Below are positions 62,980 through 64,000 of a stretch of 64,000 nucleotides of DNA, piece by piece (within the stretch, counting starts at the first letter, position 1; the number at the start of each line of letters is the position of its first letter). The stretch lies in NCBI GenBank assembly GCA_030407085.1, contig CM059585.1, positions 116,921,501-116,985,500 of the forward strand, given 5' to 3'. The notes beneath the pieces were generated by a model. The model saw only the letters and a list, made by a program, of their open reading frames with translations, was not told the origin of the DNA and made no database searches. Both the position numbers and the translations under genes were made by a program. Source of the DNA: Trichopria drosophilae (lineage: Eukaryota > Arthropoda > Insecta > Hymenoptera > Diapriidae).

Positions 62980-64000
62980 ATTAGAAGCAAAAAGATAATA
63001 TCGGAGTTCCCATAACAGACAATAACAGGGGTTGGTCATTTACGCAGAAGGAAATTACGGAGTGCAGACTTTATGGTTGATGGCGACGATAACGAAAGCT
63101 AAAGGGCATAAGGAAGAGGACGAAGATGATGATGAATATCGTTGGTTAACAGATCACTTTTTTGAAGTCCTTTTTATTTTTAGCATGCCACGCTTTCTTT
63201 GTTCTTTATTCTGTCATGAAGGATGGGTCAATTTTTCAGAAATTTAAGGACAAAAAACTAACTTGGTAAGAAGAAAAATGGTTATCACAACTATTCAGTA
63301 CCCAAAAGAAACTACGTAATTCTCTAAACAATTGTTTATTTTGAAATACTATAGGATATAATATAAATTGATTATCAATTTATAGTATGGAGAATAATTG
63401 ATTCTCCATACAATTCTGAAGGAGCACTTAAATTATGTCGTTCGAGTAAAATCATTTATTCTACGATGATGTTTTGATTGATATCAAATATCGACGGTAC
63501 CAATAATAACTGAATATGTGTTACAACCTTTCGAACTGCTAGACATGATATAAATATAATAAGTAGAAGAATAATTTTGAGAAAATGCTTAGATAGTCAG
63601 AGTAACTATTTGCTCGGTTCTTATAACCAATCGTCACAACCCCGTTGTTCGTTATCCATACGGAATGTCCCGTGAATTTTATGATACCATGATACCAATG
63701 TCCATGTTTTTCATCCAATGGACGACTTGATTTCGGTAATGCATATATTGTTTTCTAAATTCAAAAGGCTCAACTGGCTTAGGGAACTAACCGTTGTATG
63801 AAATATGAATATGAAGCTTTGATGGCCTATACAAACCAGGATGTTATAGGCTACAGGATAATGTCGAAGAAGGGAGATCCAAATAAAATGTGAGCATTAT
63901 GTACAACCTCTACAAATGCAGGCGCCCTTTTCTTACTCTAATTTGGCCAGTCACCTAAGATGGCCGCGTTCTTCTCTTAATGTAACCCCCACCCCGTGCC
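62980..64000. other. No recognised gene
   Basis: Mixed sequence. A frame at 63032-63247 has an acidic patch (KEEDEDDDE) and is not recognised. An inverted repeat around AATTGATTATCAATTT / GAGAATAATTGATTCTC near 63366-63405 is small and AT-rich. Nothing else is seen up to the window end. Confidence 0.4.

Overview
The window looks like a gene-poor piece of an insect nuclear genome. Most of it is AT-rich, broken by short GC- and CpG-richer islands. It carries a short array of CCTAA/TTAGG, the common insect telomere motif, plus decayed Penelope-like retroelements and several small inverted-repeat elements. The bimodal composition and the TTAGG motif make Hymenoptera a reasonable guess, but I cannot prove the order from sequence alone. 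No host gene was recognised. Nothing looks bacterial or viral, and there is no operon, CRISPR array or rRNA. The longest open frame is 153 codons, and most open frames look like chance or repeat-driven frames. The window is best read as intergenic DNA and/or the inside of one or more very long introns.

Layout. 1-2.9 kb: unannotated mixed sequence. 3.0-4.0 kb (minus strand): a decayed Penelope-like element (PLE) with recognisable reverse-transcriptase motifs. 4.75-4.98 kb: a possible small inverted-repeat element. 8.8-9.4 kb: a GC-rich island ending in an acceptor/donor junction. 11.1 kb: interstitial CCTAA array. 12.0-12.2 kb: island with regulatory-like motifs. 15.4-15.6 kb: a 250-bp foldback element with internally repetitive arms. 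21.6 kb: terminal fragment of a TTAA-flanked element whose full foldback copy lies at 42.7-44.0 kb. 22.26-22.45 kb: a TA-flanked MITE. 32.4-33.3 kb: two divergent open segments with plausible splice signals, the best candidates for unrecognised host exons. 35.6 kb: a candidate Inr/DPE promoter. 40.08-41.09 kb: an inverted-repeat element holding a near-perfect 94-bp hairpin. 49.2-49.7 and 50.3-50.4 kb: splice-signal-rich islands, including two tandem acceptor/donor junctions that look like recursive splice sites. 51.5-52.4 kb (minus strand): the 3' part of a second PLE, with a GIY-YIG endonuclease domain and a degenerate hammerhead-ribozyme-like motif. 53.8 and 59.8 kb: tRNA-like remnants. 56.96-58.26 kb: an ancient tandem array with monomers of about 180 bp. 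62.0-63.2 kb: GC-rich then acidic open segments of unknown nature.

How the parts relate. The two PLE pieces share an orientation and together show most of the usual PLE architecture (RT, linker, GIY-YIG, ribozyme-like 3' region), but both are broken. The TTAA element at 42.7 kb and the fragment at 21.6 kb belong to one family. The foldbacks at 15.4, 40.1-41.1 and 42.7 kb would make long hairpin RNAs if transcribed. The plus-strand acceptor/donor junctions at 9.4 and 50.4 kb fit a very long plus-strand intron spanning much of the window, but this is inference.
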